Shown here: piece after piece, positions 16,773 through 25,454 of the stretch
How the letters are laid out: the number at the start of each line of letters is the position of its first letter
Position numbering within the stretch: position 1 is the stretch's first letter
DNA from: Candidatus Eremiobacteraceae bacterium
Lineage (GTDB): Bacteria > Vulcanimicrobiota > Vulcanimicrobiia > Eremiobacterales > Eremiobacteraceae
Direction: 5' to 3'
DNA: 64,000 nt
Assembly (NCBI GenBank): GCA_035295225.1
Contig: DATGJI010000059.1
Coordinates: 1 to 64,000 of the forward strand
Made by a program: the position numbers and the translations under genes
The notes under the pieces: model-generated
Databases searched by the model: none
What the model was told of the DNA's origin: nothing
The model's input: only the letters and a program-made list of their open reading frames with translations

Positions 16773-18524
16773 GTGAACGCTCTGCTCGCGCTTCTTGCGG
16801 CTGCGCTCACGATCGTCTATCCTGGACCGGGCGCGCAACTGCCGGCGGTCTCGCGCTCGTTTGTGTTCGGCGCTTCGCCTCCCGGATCTCATGTCGTCGT
16901 CAACGGCACTGCCGCGCATAGCGCCTCCGACGGCGGATGGATCGCGTACGTGCCGCTCGTGCCCGGAGACTTCACGCTCAACGTCAGCGCTGAAGGCGAT
17001 CGCATGTGGTATCTGCAGCGGCGCATCCACGTGGCCGCGCCGCTGCGCACCGATCCGCCGGCGCCCGCGCGATTTGACGGCGCGCTTTCACCGCAGCCGT
17101 ACGCGAATCTCGTCGTGCGAGTCGGCGATGTCGTGCGATTGCAAGTAAAAGGAAGCACCGGCGCAAGCGCTTCCGCGACTGTGGGCGACGAAGGTCCGGT
17201 TCAGCTGACCGAAACCGAGTTGAACGGCGCTCGCGGGGTGTATGAAGGCCAGCTTCGAGTCCGGCCGAGCACACGCTCCCAGCCGCTGCCGGTCACGTAT
17301 ACGCTTAGATCCGCAAACGGCGCCGCGATCTCGGCACGCGCTCGCGGCCGTGTGACCGTCGATGCTTCCGCGCAGCCGGCGGTGGGTTCTGTCGCGCTCA
17401 CGCGAACGGCGGACGGGCAGCGCCCGTACGGCGTGGTGATGCGGTCGCCCGGCAACGATTGGTTCTTGTTCCCGCCGGCGGGCACGCCGTTTGCGATCGA
17501 AGGGAAAGACGGCAACTTCTTTCGGGTGGAGGCGGGAGGCGGTGTATCCGGTTACATCTATAAGGATAATCTGCGCATCGAACCTCCGGACACGCCTTCG
17601 CCGAGCGCGGCGCTCAACGGGATCGAGACCTCCGACTTTCCAACCGAATCGGTCGTCGAGGTGCACCTCTCATCGCGCGTGCCGTTCACCTTGGCTGAGT
17701 CGAGCGCCGCGACCGCCCTCAAGCTCGCACTGTTCTCCACAGACGCAGGAACGGGTGCGCTCACGATCTCCGGAGCGGCGGAAGGCATCTCTTCCATTAC
17801 CAGGATGGCGGCGCCGGCCGGCGCGTTGGGTCTGCGCATCGCGCTGCGGCAACACTCGATCTGGGGATACCACGTCAGCTGGGCCGGCAACGATCTGGAG
17901 ATTTCGATCAAGAAGCCGCCGCACATGGACGCTGCTCCCCGGCCGGCGTTGCGCGGACTTCTCGTCGTCGTGGACCCCGGACACTCGCCGGATGCGGGCG
18001 CGGTCGGACCGCTCGGCACGCAAGAGCGAGTGGTGAATCTCGAAATCGCGCGCCGCCTTGCATACCATCTCGGTTTGTTCGGCGCGCGCACCCTGTTGAC
18101 GCGCACCGATGAGAGCGGCCCTGGACTCTACGACCGAACGCTGACCGCGACGGCCGCGAACGCCGACGTGTTGATCAGCGTGCACAACAACGCTTGGCCG
18201 GACGGCACGGATCCGGCGACGCAGCTCGGCTACTCGGTGTACTATTACCACGCGGAGAGCCTCGATCTCGCACGAGCGATCCACGCTGCGTACGCGCGCG
18301 AAACGCAGCTGCCCGACGCCGGGCTCTTTCGCGAAGATTTCGCGCTGGTGCGGCCCACCGAGCAGCCCTCGGTGCTCACCGAATCGGCATTCATAACGTG
18401 GCCGGATGAAGAACAGCTCTTGTTGTCGCCGCCGTTCATCGATCGCCTCGGCGCCACGCTCGCCGACGGCCTCGAGCGTTGGGCAGAAGCTCGCCGCGCG
18501 CTTGAGACACCGCGACAGCCGTAG
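16773..18524 (+). CDS. N-acetylmuramoyl-L-alanine amidase (Amidase_3)
   Basis: A 583-residue exported protein. The N-terminus from GTG 16773 is a short hydrophobic signal (LLALLAAALTIV). It is followed by beta-rich, Ig- or SH3-like regions (about 20-380; the part around NDWFLFPPAGTPFAIEGKDGN looks SH3-like). The catalytic domain begins near residue 395. VVVDPGHSPDAG supplies the first zinc His, QERVVNLEIA the Glu, LISVHNNAWP the second His, and LTESAFI the catalytic Glu near the end. Such enzymes cut the peptide stem from MurNAc in the periplasm, for daughter-cell separation or remodelling. AGAGG lies about 11 nt before the start. Confidence 0.88.
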   Translation: MNALLALLAAALTIVYPGPGAQLPAVSRSFVFGASPPGSHVVVNGTAAHSASDGGWIAYVPLVPGDFTLNVSAEGDRMWYLQRRIHVAAPLRTDPPAPARFDGALSPQPYANLVVRVGDVVRLQVKGSTGASASATVGDEGPVQLTETELNGARGVYEGQLRVRPSTRSQPLPVTYTLRSANGAAISARARGRVTVDASAQPAVGSVALTRTADGQRPYGVVMRSPGNDWFLFPPAGTPFAIEGKDGNFFRVEAGGGVSGYIYKDNLRIEPPDTPSPSAALNGIETSDFPTESVVEVHLSSRVPFTLAESSAATALKLALFSTDAGTGALTISGAAEGISSITRMAAPAGALGLRIALRQHSIWGYHVSWAGNDLEISIKKPPHMDAAPRPALRGLLVVVDPGHSPDAGAVGPLGTQERVVNLEIARRLAYHLGLFGARTLLTRTDESGPGLYDRTLTATAANADVLISVHNNAWPDGTDPATQLGYSVYYYHAESLDLARAIHAAYARETQLPDAGLFREDFALVRPTEQPSVLTESAFITWPDEEQLLLSPPFIDRLGATLADGLERWAEARRALETPRQP

Positions 18525-18526
18525 TA

Positions 18527-18545
18527 GGGCAAGCATCGCTTGCCC
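18527..18545. terminator. Hairpin between convergent amidase and TolC genes
   Basis: GGGCAAGC (18527-18534), an ATC loop and GCTTGCCC (18538-18545) form a perfect 8-bp stem. It lies 2 nt after the amidase stop and 2 nt before the end of the TolC-like gene, so it could terminate transcripts from both sides. Confidence 0.65.
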
Positions 18546-18547
18546 AA

Positions 18548-19972
18548 TTACGGTTTGCTGATCGTGCCCTCGGCCAGCTGCAGCGCCGCTTGCGCCACCT
18601 TGAAATTGTAGAGCGCTGTGATCTGATCGCTCTCCGCCGTCGTCAATCCGACTTGCGCGTTCAGGAGGAGAGGAAGCGTGGTGACGCCCGATTTGTACTG
18701 GGCGTTCGTCACGTCGAGTACCGTGCGCGCGTTCGCAAGCTCTGCATTGGCCGCAGTCACGCTTTCGCTCGCGGTCTCAAGGTTCAAGATCGCTTGTTGA
18801 ACGCTCAGTCCGACGCCGAGAACCGCAGTCTTGAGATTGGCGTGCGCGATGTCGGCTTGCGCTCGAGCACTGACCGTTTGGGCGTGGATCGCACCGCCGT
18901 CGAAGAGCGGGAACGTCAGTCCAAGCCCGTAGGAATAGCTATTTCCATTTCGCCCAAATCCCGGCGCTGTACCCGACACGCCGTCGGACGCCGTGGCGGA
19001 GAGCTGCGGAAAGCGCGCCAGCGCCGCGGCGTTGACCGCTGCATCGGCGGATTTTGCCGACGCCTCGGCCGCAAGGAGATCGGGGCGCGTGACCGACGCG
19101 ACTGCCATCGCTTGATCGGTGCTCAAGATCGGTCCGCCGGCCGTGGACGTGTCATCGATCAAGTTGACGGTTGGGGTCGCAGGCAGACCCATGGTGTTGA
19201 GCAGCGTCGTGAGCGCGAGTTGTTCGCCGTTGCGCTGTTGAGCGACTTTGAGTCGCGCCTGTGCGACCGGGAACAGCGCGGTCAAAACGTCCGCCTTCGA
19301 GGCTATGCCCGCTTTGAATTGCGCGTTGACGAGATTGTATTGCACCGAGGCGAGGTTGAGCTGGTCGTTGGCCGCGATCAAGGCGTGTCGTGCTTGCAGC
19401 GCGGCGTAATAGTCTTGCGCGATCGTGAAGAACAGCGATTGGACGGTGCGGGCAAGCGTATAGCGCGCAGCGTCTTCATTCAGCGTGGCCGAAACTATTT
19501 GCGACCGCAGCCTGCCGCCGTCGAAGATGAGTTGACGGACGTTCGCATTCGCGCTATTCGATGTCAGTTGCCCGACGCTCGGCGCCGGAGTCGCGCCTGT
19601 GCCCTGCGATAGACCGCTCGATGCTTTCGTGCGCGTGGAATCAGCTGAGACGCTGATGTTCGGATAACCGCCGCTATGCGCAAGACCGGTGGCGCCGCCC
19701 GCCGCATCGAGCTGCGCGCGAGCGATTGTGATCAGCGGCGACTGCGCGAGCGCGATGTTCTCCGCATCCGTCAAGCTGAGCGACTGCGGCGCGGAAGACG
19801 CTCCCGGATGCGGCGACATCGAGGAGAACGGCGGGGCGGGCGGAGCTGTACCGTATGTCATGGACGGTGTCGCTGCCGGCGAAGGCGAGGCACTTGGCGC
19901 CGGTGCCGCATTGGCGGCGGTGGCGACGATCATCGCGAGCGCGCAGGCATACAAGGGGAGTGCGATCTTCAT
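18548..19972 (-). CDS. TolC-family outer membrane efflux protein
   Basis: A 474-residue outer-membrane factor. It has a signal peptide (IALPLYACALAMIVATAANA), a Pro/Ser-rich N-terminal spacer and two OEP repeats of long coiled-coil helices. Typical patterns are LTDAENIALAQSPLI, NVRQLIFDGGRLRSQI, GLTFPLFDGGAIHAQT and VTNAQYKSGVTTLPLLLNAQ. TolC proteins form a trimeric outer-membrane and periplasmic channel for tripartite efflux or type I secretion. It follows the adaptor gene (20104-21411) on the same strand after a 131-bp gap. No inner-membrane pump gene is between or beside them. Confidence 0.9.
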   Translation of the reverse strand: MKIALPLYACALAMIVATAANAAPAPSASPSPAATPSMTYGTAPPAPPFSSMSPHPGASSAPQSLSLTDAENIALAQSPLITIARAQLDAAGGATGLAHSGGYPNISVSADSTRTKASSGLSQGTGATPAPSVGQLTSNSANANVRQLIFDGGRLRSQIVSATLNEDAARYTLARTVQSLFFTIAQDYYAALQARHALIAANDQLNLASVQYNLVNAQFKAGIASKADVLTALFPVAQARLKVAQQRNGEQLALTTLLNTMGLPATPTVNLIDDTSTAGGPILSTDQAMAVASVTRPDLLAAEASAKSADAAVNAAALARFPQLSATASDGVSGTAPGFGRNGNSYSYGLGLTFPLFDGGAIHAQTVSARAQADIAHANLKTAVLGVGLSVQQAILNLETASESVTAANAELANARTVLDVTNAQYKSGVTTLPLLLNAQVGLTTAESDQITALYNFKVAQAALQLAEGTISKP

Positions 19973-20103
19973 ACGGTTTCCTTATGACGGCTGACTGACG
20001 GTCTGTGGCGGCGAAGCCCAAGGTTGGCGGCGCGACAGCCCTGAGTCCTCCGCGGCGCGCACGCGTTCGCTTCGGCTCAATCGTACTATCTTCTACTTAG
20101 ATG

Positions 20104-21411
20104 CTACTGAGACGGCGGCGATGAGATCGCGACGCCGTTCGAGACGACGATCTGCACGGGCGAACCGTCTTGCAGCGAATCAGGGCGCTGGGTGATGACG
20201 CGCGTGCCGGCGGAGATGCCTCGACCGCTGACTTCGGCCCGGTCCTGCGTCTGCAGTCCGACGACCACCGGCAGCGCCTTGGCCTTGCCGTGATCGACGA
20301 TATATACGGCCGAACCGTCTTGCGTGGAGATGACGGCCGTGCGCGGCACGATGAGCGCATGCTCGTGGCGCGCGGCCACAAACGCGACCGTCGCCACCAT
20401 GCCGGCTTTGAGTTCGATCGTCGGATTCGGAATCGCTATGCGTGCGAGATAGGATAACGTGCCGGCGTTCGTCGCCGCGTTGAGATTGTCGACCTTGCCG
20501 GTCCACGTGCGCCCCGGCATCGTCTCCACGGTGACGCTGGCTGACGTTCCCGCGCTGACCGAGGCGAGATCGGAATCTGGAATTCCGACGGCGACAAAGG
20601 CGGGATCAAGCTGCGAGACCTGCACGAGGGGCGTGCCAGGCGACGCGAGCGATCCAGGGTCGACGCTGCGCTGCGTCACAACGCCGTCGAAGGGCGCCGT
20701 GACGGCCGCTTGCCCGATCTGGGTTTCCGCGAACTGGACCGCTGCGGCATCCTGCGCGGCCGTCGCTCGCGCCGTCTCGATGTCCGATTGGGCGGAGCTT
20801 CCGCTGCCGGCGGACATGTTGGCGTTCTGAGCGGCGACCTGCGCACTGCGAAGTGTCGACTCTGCAGCTGCTTCCTGGCTCAAGGCTTGGTCGAGCGCCG
20901 TCTGCGAGACGTACCCTTGCTTGAAAAGCGATTGCGTGCGCGCGAGGTTCGAAGCTGCCGCGCTCTCCGCGACCTTTGCCGATTCGAGACCTGCTTGCGT
21001 GGTGGAGGCACTGCCGACGTCGTTTGAAACGGACGAATGCATGCGCGCCCGCGCGGCATCGTATGCCGCTTGATTCTGCGCCAGCGTTGCGCGAAGCGTT
21101 GAGTCGTCGATCTGGACCAAGAGCTGGCCTTTGCGAACGCGATCCCCGATCTGCGCGTTCACAGCGAGCACTTGACCGGAGATGACGGACGATAGATTCG
21201 CCTGTTGCCCCGGTATGATCGTGCCCGTGAGCGTGAACGTCGAAGCGATGGGACCCCGGACGACAGGCGCGACGGAAACGGGGACCGGCGGCGGCCCTTG
21301 ATCAGCGGATGCTTTGCCGGATTTCGCGCCGCAGGCGGCGAGCGAAAGTATGGAAACAACGGCGATGCAGGCGCATGCGATGTTCCGGACTGGCGATAGA
21401 TGTGCGGTCAT
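20104..21411 (-). CDS. Periplasmic adaptor (membrane fusion) lipoprotein of a tripartite efflux system
   Basis: A 435-residue HlyD/RND-type adaptor. The signal ends at LAAC (Cys27), so it is a lipoprotein. The order is: barrel-sandwich half (SGQVLAVNAQIGDRVRKGQLLVQID), a long alpha-hairpin (about 105-230), the returning lipoyl half (VTAPFDGVVTQRSVDPGSLASPGTPLVQV), the beta-barrel (VETMPGRTWTGKVDNLNAATN) and the membrane-proximal domain. It would bridge a pump and the TolC-like protein encoded downstream. ATG 21411 follows AAGG. The expected RND or ABC pump gene is absent from the window. Confidence 0.88.
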   Translation of the reverse strand: MTAHLSPVRNIACACIAVVSILSLAACGAKSGKASADQGPPPVPVSVAPVVRGPIASTFTLTGTIIPGQQANLSSVISGQVLAVNAQIGDRVRKGQLLVQIDDSTLRATLAQNQAAYDAARARMHSSVSNDVGSASTTQAGLESAKVAESAAASNLARTQSLFKQGYVSQTALDQALSQEAAAESTLRSAQVAAQNANMSAGSGSSAQSDIETARATAAQDAAAVQFAETQIGQAAVTAPFDGVVTQRSVDPGSLASPGTPLVQVSQLDPAFVAVGIPDSDLASVSAGTSASVTVETMPGRTWTGKVDNLNAATNAGTLSYLARIAIPNPTIELKAGMVATVAFVAARHEHALIVPRTAVISTQDGSAVYIVDHGKAKALPVVVGLQTQDRAEVSGRGISAGTRVITQRPDSLQDGSPVQIVVSNGVAISSPPSQ

Positions 21412-21526
21412 GAACCTTATTACTCGCGTTTCTCGCGGTTTGTTTCGCCTAGGTTCGAGGGGTGATTTTGCGCATTCGGCTTCGGCCTCAAGTAGTCTTG
21501 CGCGCGCGCGTTGAACCGGGCGCTTG

Positions 21527-22078
21527 ATGGAGAGACGCGAATCCTCGCCGATGATCGGTTGGATAGTCGTCGCCGTGCTATTCACCATCGCCGGCCTTCT
21601 GTTTTGGCGGTCGATCAGCATCGTCACCTCGGTACCCGCTTCGGCTACCTCGTCGGGACTAGCGCATGTGGGTAAACTCGCGCCCAGCATTCCCCTCGTG
21701 ACTCTCTCGGGAACCCCTATCGCGCTTCGCGCGTACAGCGGCAAACCGCTCTGGGTGAATTTCTTCGCGACGTGGTGCCCGCCGTGCAAAGATGAACTGC
21801 CGCAGATCGAGCGACGATATGAGCGTTTGCATTCCTCGGGTTTGCTCGTTCTCGGAATCGATCAGCAAGAAGAGGCAAAGGTCGTCAAGCCGTTCACCGC
21901 GCGTTTTGGACTTCGGTACCCGATTTTGATCGATAACGGCAAGGGGCCGAACGTCTATTTTCTTCAGGCGCTGCCGACATCCGTATTCATCGATCGTCAG
22001 GGAATAGTGCGCTTTATCCAAATCGGCGAGATGACTCCGCCGATGATGGACAAAGCGCTCGCCACGATCTTGCAATAA
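21527..22078 (+). CDS. TlpA/ResA-like membrane-anchored thiol-disulfide oxidoreductase
   Basis: A 183-residue protein with one N-terminal membrane segment (IGWIVVAVLFTIAGLLFW) and a periplasmic thioredoxin-fold domain. The active site is WCPPC, Cys84 and Cys87. AHVGKLAPSIPLVTLSGTPIAL, LVLGIDQQEE and the cis-Pro loop LPTSVFIDRQG are typical of the AhpC/TSA-type ResA group. Such proteins reduce periplasmic disulfides, for example in apocytochrome c maturation; no cytochrome genes are nearby. I use ATG 21527; ATG 21551 would still keep the anchor. A truncated copy of the dispersed intergenic repeat follows the stop. Confidence 0.85.
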   Translation: MERRESSPMIGWIVVAVLFTIAGLLFWRSISIVTSVPASATSSGLAHVGKLAPSIPLVTLSGTPIALRAYSGKPLWVNFFATWCPPCKDELPQIERRYERLHSSGLLVLGIDQQEEAKVVKPFTARFGLRYPILIDNGKGPNVYFLQALPTSVFIDRQGIVRFIQIGEMTPPMMDKALATILQ

Positions 22079-22091
22079 AGAGCCTCCCGCG

Positions 22092-22167
22092 CGGTCACGC
22101 CCCGCGAGGACGCTTCTTCGCTCGCATCCGGCTCGCTCAGTCGCTCGGTTCACTTCGTCGCTCTCGC
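22092..22167. repeat. Dispersed intergenic element, truncated copy A
   Basis: About 75 bp starting at GGTCACGCCCCGCGAGGACG and running to CGTCGCTCTCGC match the left part of the elements at 49709-49839 and 62059-62190. The right part, including the complementary terminal repeat, is replaced by unrelated sequence. It fills the space between the TlpA-like gene and thyX. Confidence 0.75.
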
Positions 22168-22237
22168 GCTCCGCCGCGTCCCCGGCGCAGACACCGCCGC
22201 ACGAAGAGAATGAAGCGCAGATAGGCCGACTCGTGTG

Positions 22238-22999
22238 TTAGATAGATTTGCCGCGGGTGGCGAGCCATGTTTTCGCGGCTTCGGCTTTACGCAGATCGGA
22301 ACGGATCACGGTGATATAGCGGGGACAATTCGGGCCCTCGGTCTCATTACAATATCCGCGAACGCACGTCGCGCCCGCATCTTTGAACAAGACCGGATCT
22401 TCGCGTTTGAGTATCCGCAACACTTGAAACGACATCTCGCGTATCTCCCACTGGGCCATGTTGCATGTGCGCAGCGAGAGAAATTCGTACCACGCGCGCG
22501 CATTGCCCGAGACGACGAGCTGACTCGCAGCCGCGTTGGGAAGCACGAAGCGTGCGTCTTCACCGGGAATGCCGGCCGCGATCATCGCTTCATACGTCGC
22601 GCCGATCTCCGCCATGAGCGCGTCGAATCGCGCCGAGAGCGCGGGCAACGATGCGATCCGTTTGGGCTTGACGTACGGGAACTCAGCGTTTTTGAACGCG
22701 AGATAACGCTGGCTCTGCTGGTCGAATTGCAGATGACGGTGGCGGACGAGTTGGTGCGTCGCGGCGCGCGATAACCCCGTGACACCGAAGATATAGATGT
22801 TGTGTTCGAGCGTTGAGTGATGGCCGGCAGCGCGCACACGGTCCACGGTTTTGACCATATCGTCGTGGCGATCTGCCCAGCGCTTGGTGATCGCCTCCGG
22901 AGAATTCGCGGAATAGCAAGTGCGGGCGGCGGTCGCCGTCATGGCCGTCGGATTCGGCGATTTCTCGAGCAGCGCGACGCGGACATCGATTTCGGGCAT
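22238..22999 (-). CDS. thyX: Flavin-dependent thymidylate synthase
   Basis: A 253-residue FAD enzyme that methylates dUMP to dTMP using methylenetetrahydrofolate and NADPH. GHHSTLEH (59-66) and the ThyX motif at 86-98, RHRHLQFDQQSQR, identify it. In the canonical form RHRxxSxxxxSxR the first Ser is replaced by Gln here, while the second Ser (96) and the Arg residues are kept. The C-terminal region RAWYEFLSLRT with AQWEIREM is also typical of the family. It is a single gene on the minus strand. No thyA is seen in the window. Confidence 0.92.
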   Translation of the reverse strand: MPEIDVRVALLEKSPNPTAMTATAARTCYSANSPEAITKRWADRHDDMVKTVDRVRAAGHHSTLEHNIYIFGVTGLSRAATHQLVRHRHLQFDQQSQRYLAFKNAEFPYVKPKRIASLPALSARFDALMAEIGATYEAMIAAGIPGEDARFVLPNAAASQLVVSGNARAWYEFLSLRTCNMAQWEIREMSFQVLRILKREDPVLFKDAGATCVRGYCNETEGPNCPRYITVIRSDLRKAEAAKTWLATRGKSI

Positions 23000-23400
23000 A
23001 GTGACGGGCGGTTGTCCTTCCGTACCCCAAAAGCCCCTATCGGCTACCCCACCCAGAAGGGTAAAGCAAGCCTCCTTCGAACAAGCCGGGGTTGGCGGAC
23101 TGCGAACAGGTGGTCGTAACCTGGGACCGGGACGCCGGGCGGACCGGTCGTTGCATGCGGCGATCGCCCCGATGCAACGAAAGATTTCCCGCCTACGTTA
23201 CCGGGACGTATGACTCTCCTTCAAGTGTTTTGTCTTCGAGCGCCGCTTTTCATGCGTTTACGTGCGGTTGCGCGAGGGAACAGCGAAGGAGAACGCCTGC
23301 CGAGTAGTCGCGGATTTTCCGGGTCGACCGACGCTCACGTTAGGCGAAAGATAACACGCAGAACTACGACCATGAAACAGTCCTTTAGGAGGGCATAGAT
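23000..23400. other. 400-bp intergenic region, probable structured 5' leader
   Basis: No plausible gene is present. The region lies between divergent thyX and the stalk-barrel gene. It contains a hairpin with arms GTTGCAT and ATGCAAC (23150-23178) around a GGCGATCGCC palindrome. GC-rich complementary runs (23085-23145) precede it, and a strong AGGAGG ribosome site lies at 23387-23392. It may hold a long untranslated leader or a small RNA. I could not match it to a known riboswitch consensus. Confidence 0.35.
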
Positions 23401-24708
23401 TTGAAAAAATTCCACATCGCGGCCTTGTTAGCGATGCTATTCGTCGCACTAGGTATCGCGCCCAGCTTCGCTGCGTCCGGAACGGGAACAACGGCAACGT
23501 CCGGAACACAGGTCGCTGACGCAGCGATGGATTTCGGCAATCCGCCATCCGGCGAAGTGCCGATCCTGTTCAACGACCACCACGTCTACGCGAATCCCGA
23601 CACTCTGCGCCAGGGTCGCGTGCTCGCCGCGCTGGTCAAGAACGGCGCGATCCTCGTTCCGCTGGCAAGCATGTTCCAGCAAATGGGCGGAACGTCGACG
23701 TATGATCCGGCCACGCATTCGGTCACCGCGAAAAAGGATGGCGCCGAAGTCCAAGTGACGCTCGGCAAGAACGAGGTCATCATCAACGGCGAATCACGGC
23801 CGCTCGATGTGCCGCCGATGATGTGGAAGGGCAATCTACTTGTGCCCGTCCGCGTGATCTCAGAAGCGCTCGGCGCGTACGTCGAGTGGGTGCCGTCGCA
23901 GCACGTCTGCGTCGTGCGCTACATCCCGCCGACACCGATCCCAACACCGGAGCCCACGCCGAGCGCGACCGTGCCTCCGACACCTGCGCCCACCCCGATG
24001 CCCACCGTACGACCGGTGATCGGCTACGCTCAGGGTGGCGTCACGAGCGGTCAAGTGGCGAACGAATACGCCGCGAACGTTCGCGACAGCACGGGTCCGT
24101 CGAATCCGGCGGGCGGTCTTAACGGCTCGTACGTCGCTTCGGGCGTCTACCTCTTCGACCCGTTCGCGGTCAAGGTGGACTGGCGTCAGGATTCCTATAC
24201 GACCACCAACAACGCCGTATTCAACGGCGGACCGGGTACGCAGTTCAACACCGTGGACGGTGGATCGGCGACCGTGGCCCAGTTCCACGCGCGTCAGTCC
24301 ACGATTGACGGGCGGCTTGAATACCGCGTCACCAACCCGAACATCTACGTCGGCGTCGGTTACCTCCAGGCGGCCAATAACTACGGCATTCCGGCACTGC
24401 ACGCGATCGGTGTCGGCCTGGAGAAGTTGCCGAACATGAATGCGACGTGGGACGTCTACGGGTCGATCTTCTACTACCCGAACGCGAACGGCACGCTTAC
24501 CGAGCTCACCGCGGGTTCGGCCACAGCGTCGCAGTTCAAGATAGAATACGACATCTACAAGTACGACGCCGGTATCGACGTCAACCTCGGATCGTCGCCG
24601 TTCTATCTCTTCGGTGGATTTAGCGGAGATAAATACAACGCGAAGCAATTCGCGCCGATCAACCAGACGCACGCAGGTCCGTACCTGGGCTTGGGCTTCC
24701 ACGTCTGA
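23401..24708 (+). CDS. Copper-amine-oxidase-type stalk domain fused to an outer-membrane beta-barrel
   Basis: A 435-residue exported protein starting at TTG 23401, with AGGAGG upstream. The signal peptide is FHIAALLAMLFVALGIAPSFAA. Residues ~50-180 form two Cu_amine_oxidN1 (stalk) repeats, seen as ILVPLASMFQQMGGTSTYDP and LLVPVRVISEALGAYVEW. A Pro-Thr linker (PTPIPTPEPTPSAT) follows. The last ~220 residues have alternating strands with aromatic girdles and end in YLGLGFHV, as in outer-membrane barrels. Stalk domains are common on Firmicutes cell-wall proteins; here one would sit in the periplasm, perhaps touching peptidoglycan. A terminator follows. Confidence 0.75.
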   Translation: MKKFHIAALLAMLFVALGIAPSFAASGTGTTATSGTQVADAAMDFGNPPSGEVPILFNDHHVYANPDTLRQGRVLAALVKNGAILVPLASMFQQMGGTSTYDPATHSVTAKKDGAEVQVTLGKNEVIINGESRPLDVPPMMWKGNLLVPVRVISEALGAYVEWVPSQHVCVVRYIPPTPIPTPEPTPSATVPPTPAPTPMPTVRPVIGYAQGGVTSGQVANEYAANVRDSTGPSNPAGGLNGSYVASGVYLFDPFAVKVDWRQDSYTTTNNAVFNGGPGTQFNTVDGGSATVAQFHARQSTIDGRLEYRVTNPNIYVGVGYLQAANNYGIPALHAIGVGLEKLPNMNATWDVYGSIFYYPNANGTLTELTAGSATASQFKIEYDIYKYDAGIDVNLGSSPFYLFGGFSGDKYNAKQFAPINQTHAGPYLGLGFHV

Positions 24709-24733
24709 TCTGATCGAATCGACACCAGACGAT

Positions 24734-24764
24734 AAAGGGGGCGCCTCGATGAGGCGCTCCCTTT
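24734..24764 (+). terminator. Rho-independent terminator after the stalk-barrel gene
   Basis: AAAGGGGGCGCCTC, a GATG loop and GAGGCGCTCCCTTT form a long GC-rich stem with one mismatch, flanked by A-runs and T-runs. It lies 25 bp after the stop and is also well placed to act on the convergent minus-strand gene. Confidence 0.8.
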
Positions 24765-24799
24765 ATGTTGCAGGTGATGGGCGAGCGCTGCTCGCCCTG

Positions 24800-25411
24800 C
24801 TACGGGTTAGACGGGGTTGACGGGGTTGACGGGATCGACGGCACGCGCAGCCCGAGCACGTCGACATCGAACGGTGAATAAATCCGAAACGGCGGAGCAG
24901 CCCCCGCCGGGTCGACGTCGAGGACAGGTGTATGGGCTTGGAGCAGGGGTGCGTACCAGTGCTCGCTGCGGGTTCCGTTGAATTTGTCCACGAGATAGAC
25001 GGCGAAGTCGATCGAAAGAGCGGCAGCTTCGGGCGTCTGCTTTCGTTCCAGAAACTTCACGAATGACGTGGTCGTCCTGGGCACCCAAACATCCCGCGGG
25101 TAGCGATTCGTCCAATCGGCGAGAGCGCCCGCAACCGCGTTGATCCGCGTTTCTTGCAGCTGCACCGCAAGGGGTGAGTCGCCCTCGATCGTCATGTCGT
25201 GGATGATGTTGCGCATGCCGAGATTGCTCAGTTTGAACCGGCCGAAGTATTCGTCGGCGGGCGCCGGCGCAGGGGTGAAGGGCCGAGCGATCGCTGTGAA
25301 CAGATGCCACGTATGATCGTCGTACGGCGCGGCGCTTTCGGCAGCTGCTGCCGGACCTGCGATAGCAGATGCGATGAGCACGGTAAAGGCGGCGATGCGA
25401 TGGAAATGCAT
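24800..25411 (-). CDS. Secreted protein of an unrecognised family (ADEYFGR paralogue 1)
   Basis: A 203-residue protein with a signal peptide (IAAFTVLIASAIAGPAAAAE). I do not recognise a named domain. It shares a diagnostic block with the next gene: APADEYFGRFKLSNLGMRN, then IHD, a spacer, and a helical ALADWTNRYPRDVWVP segment. The C-terminus is rich in Pro/Ser (PSIPSTPSTPSNP). The helical middle could form a TPR-like or four-helix fold. It lies 43 nt downstream of its paralogue on the same strand and is probably cotranscribed with it. No enzymatic motif is seen. Confidence 0.7.
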   Translation of the reverse strand: MHFHRIAAFTVLIASAIAGPAAAAESAAPYDDHTWHLFTAIARPFTPAPAPADEYFGRFKLSNLGMRNIIHDMTIEGDSPLAVQLQETRINAVAGALADWTNRYPRDVWVPRTTTSFVKFLERKQTPEAAALSIDFAVYLVDKFNGTRSEHWYAPLLQAHTPVLDVDPAGAAPPFRIYSPFDVDVLGLRVPSIPSTPSTPSNP

Positions 25412-25454
25412 GCCGCCTTGTTTTTGCTGGCGCCGCGCGCAGCCTGCTTTTGGA

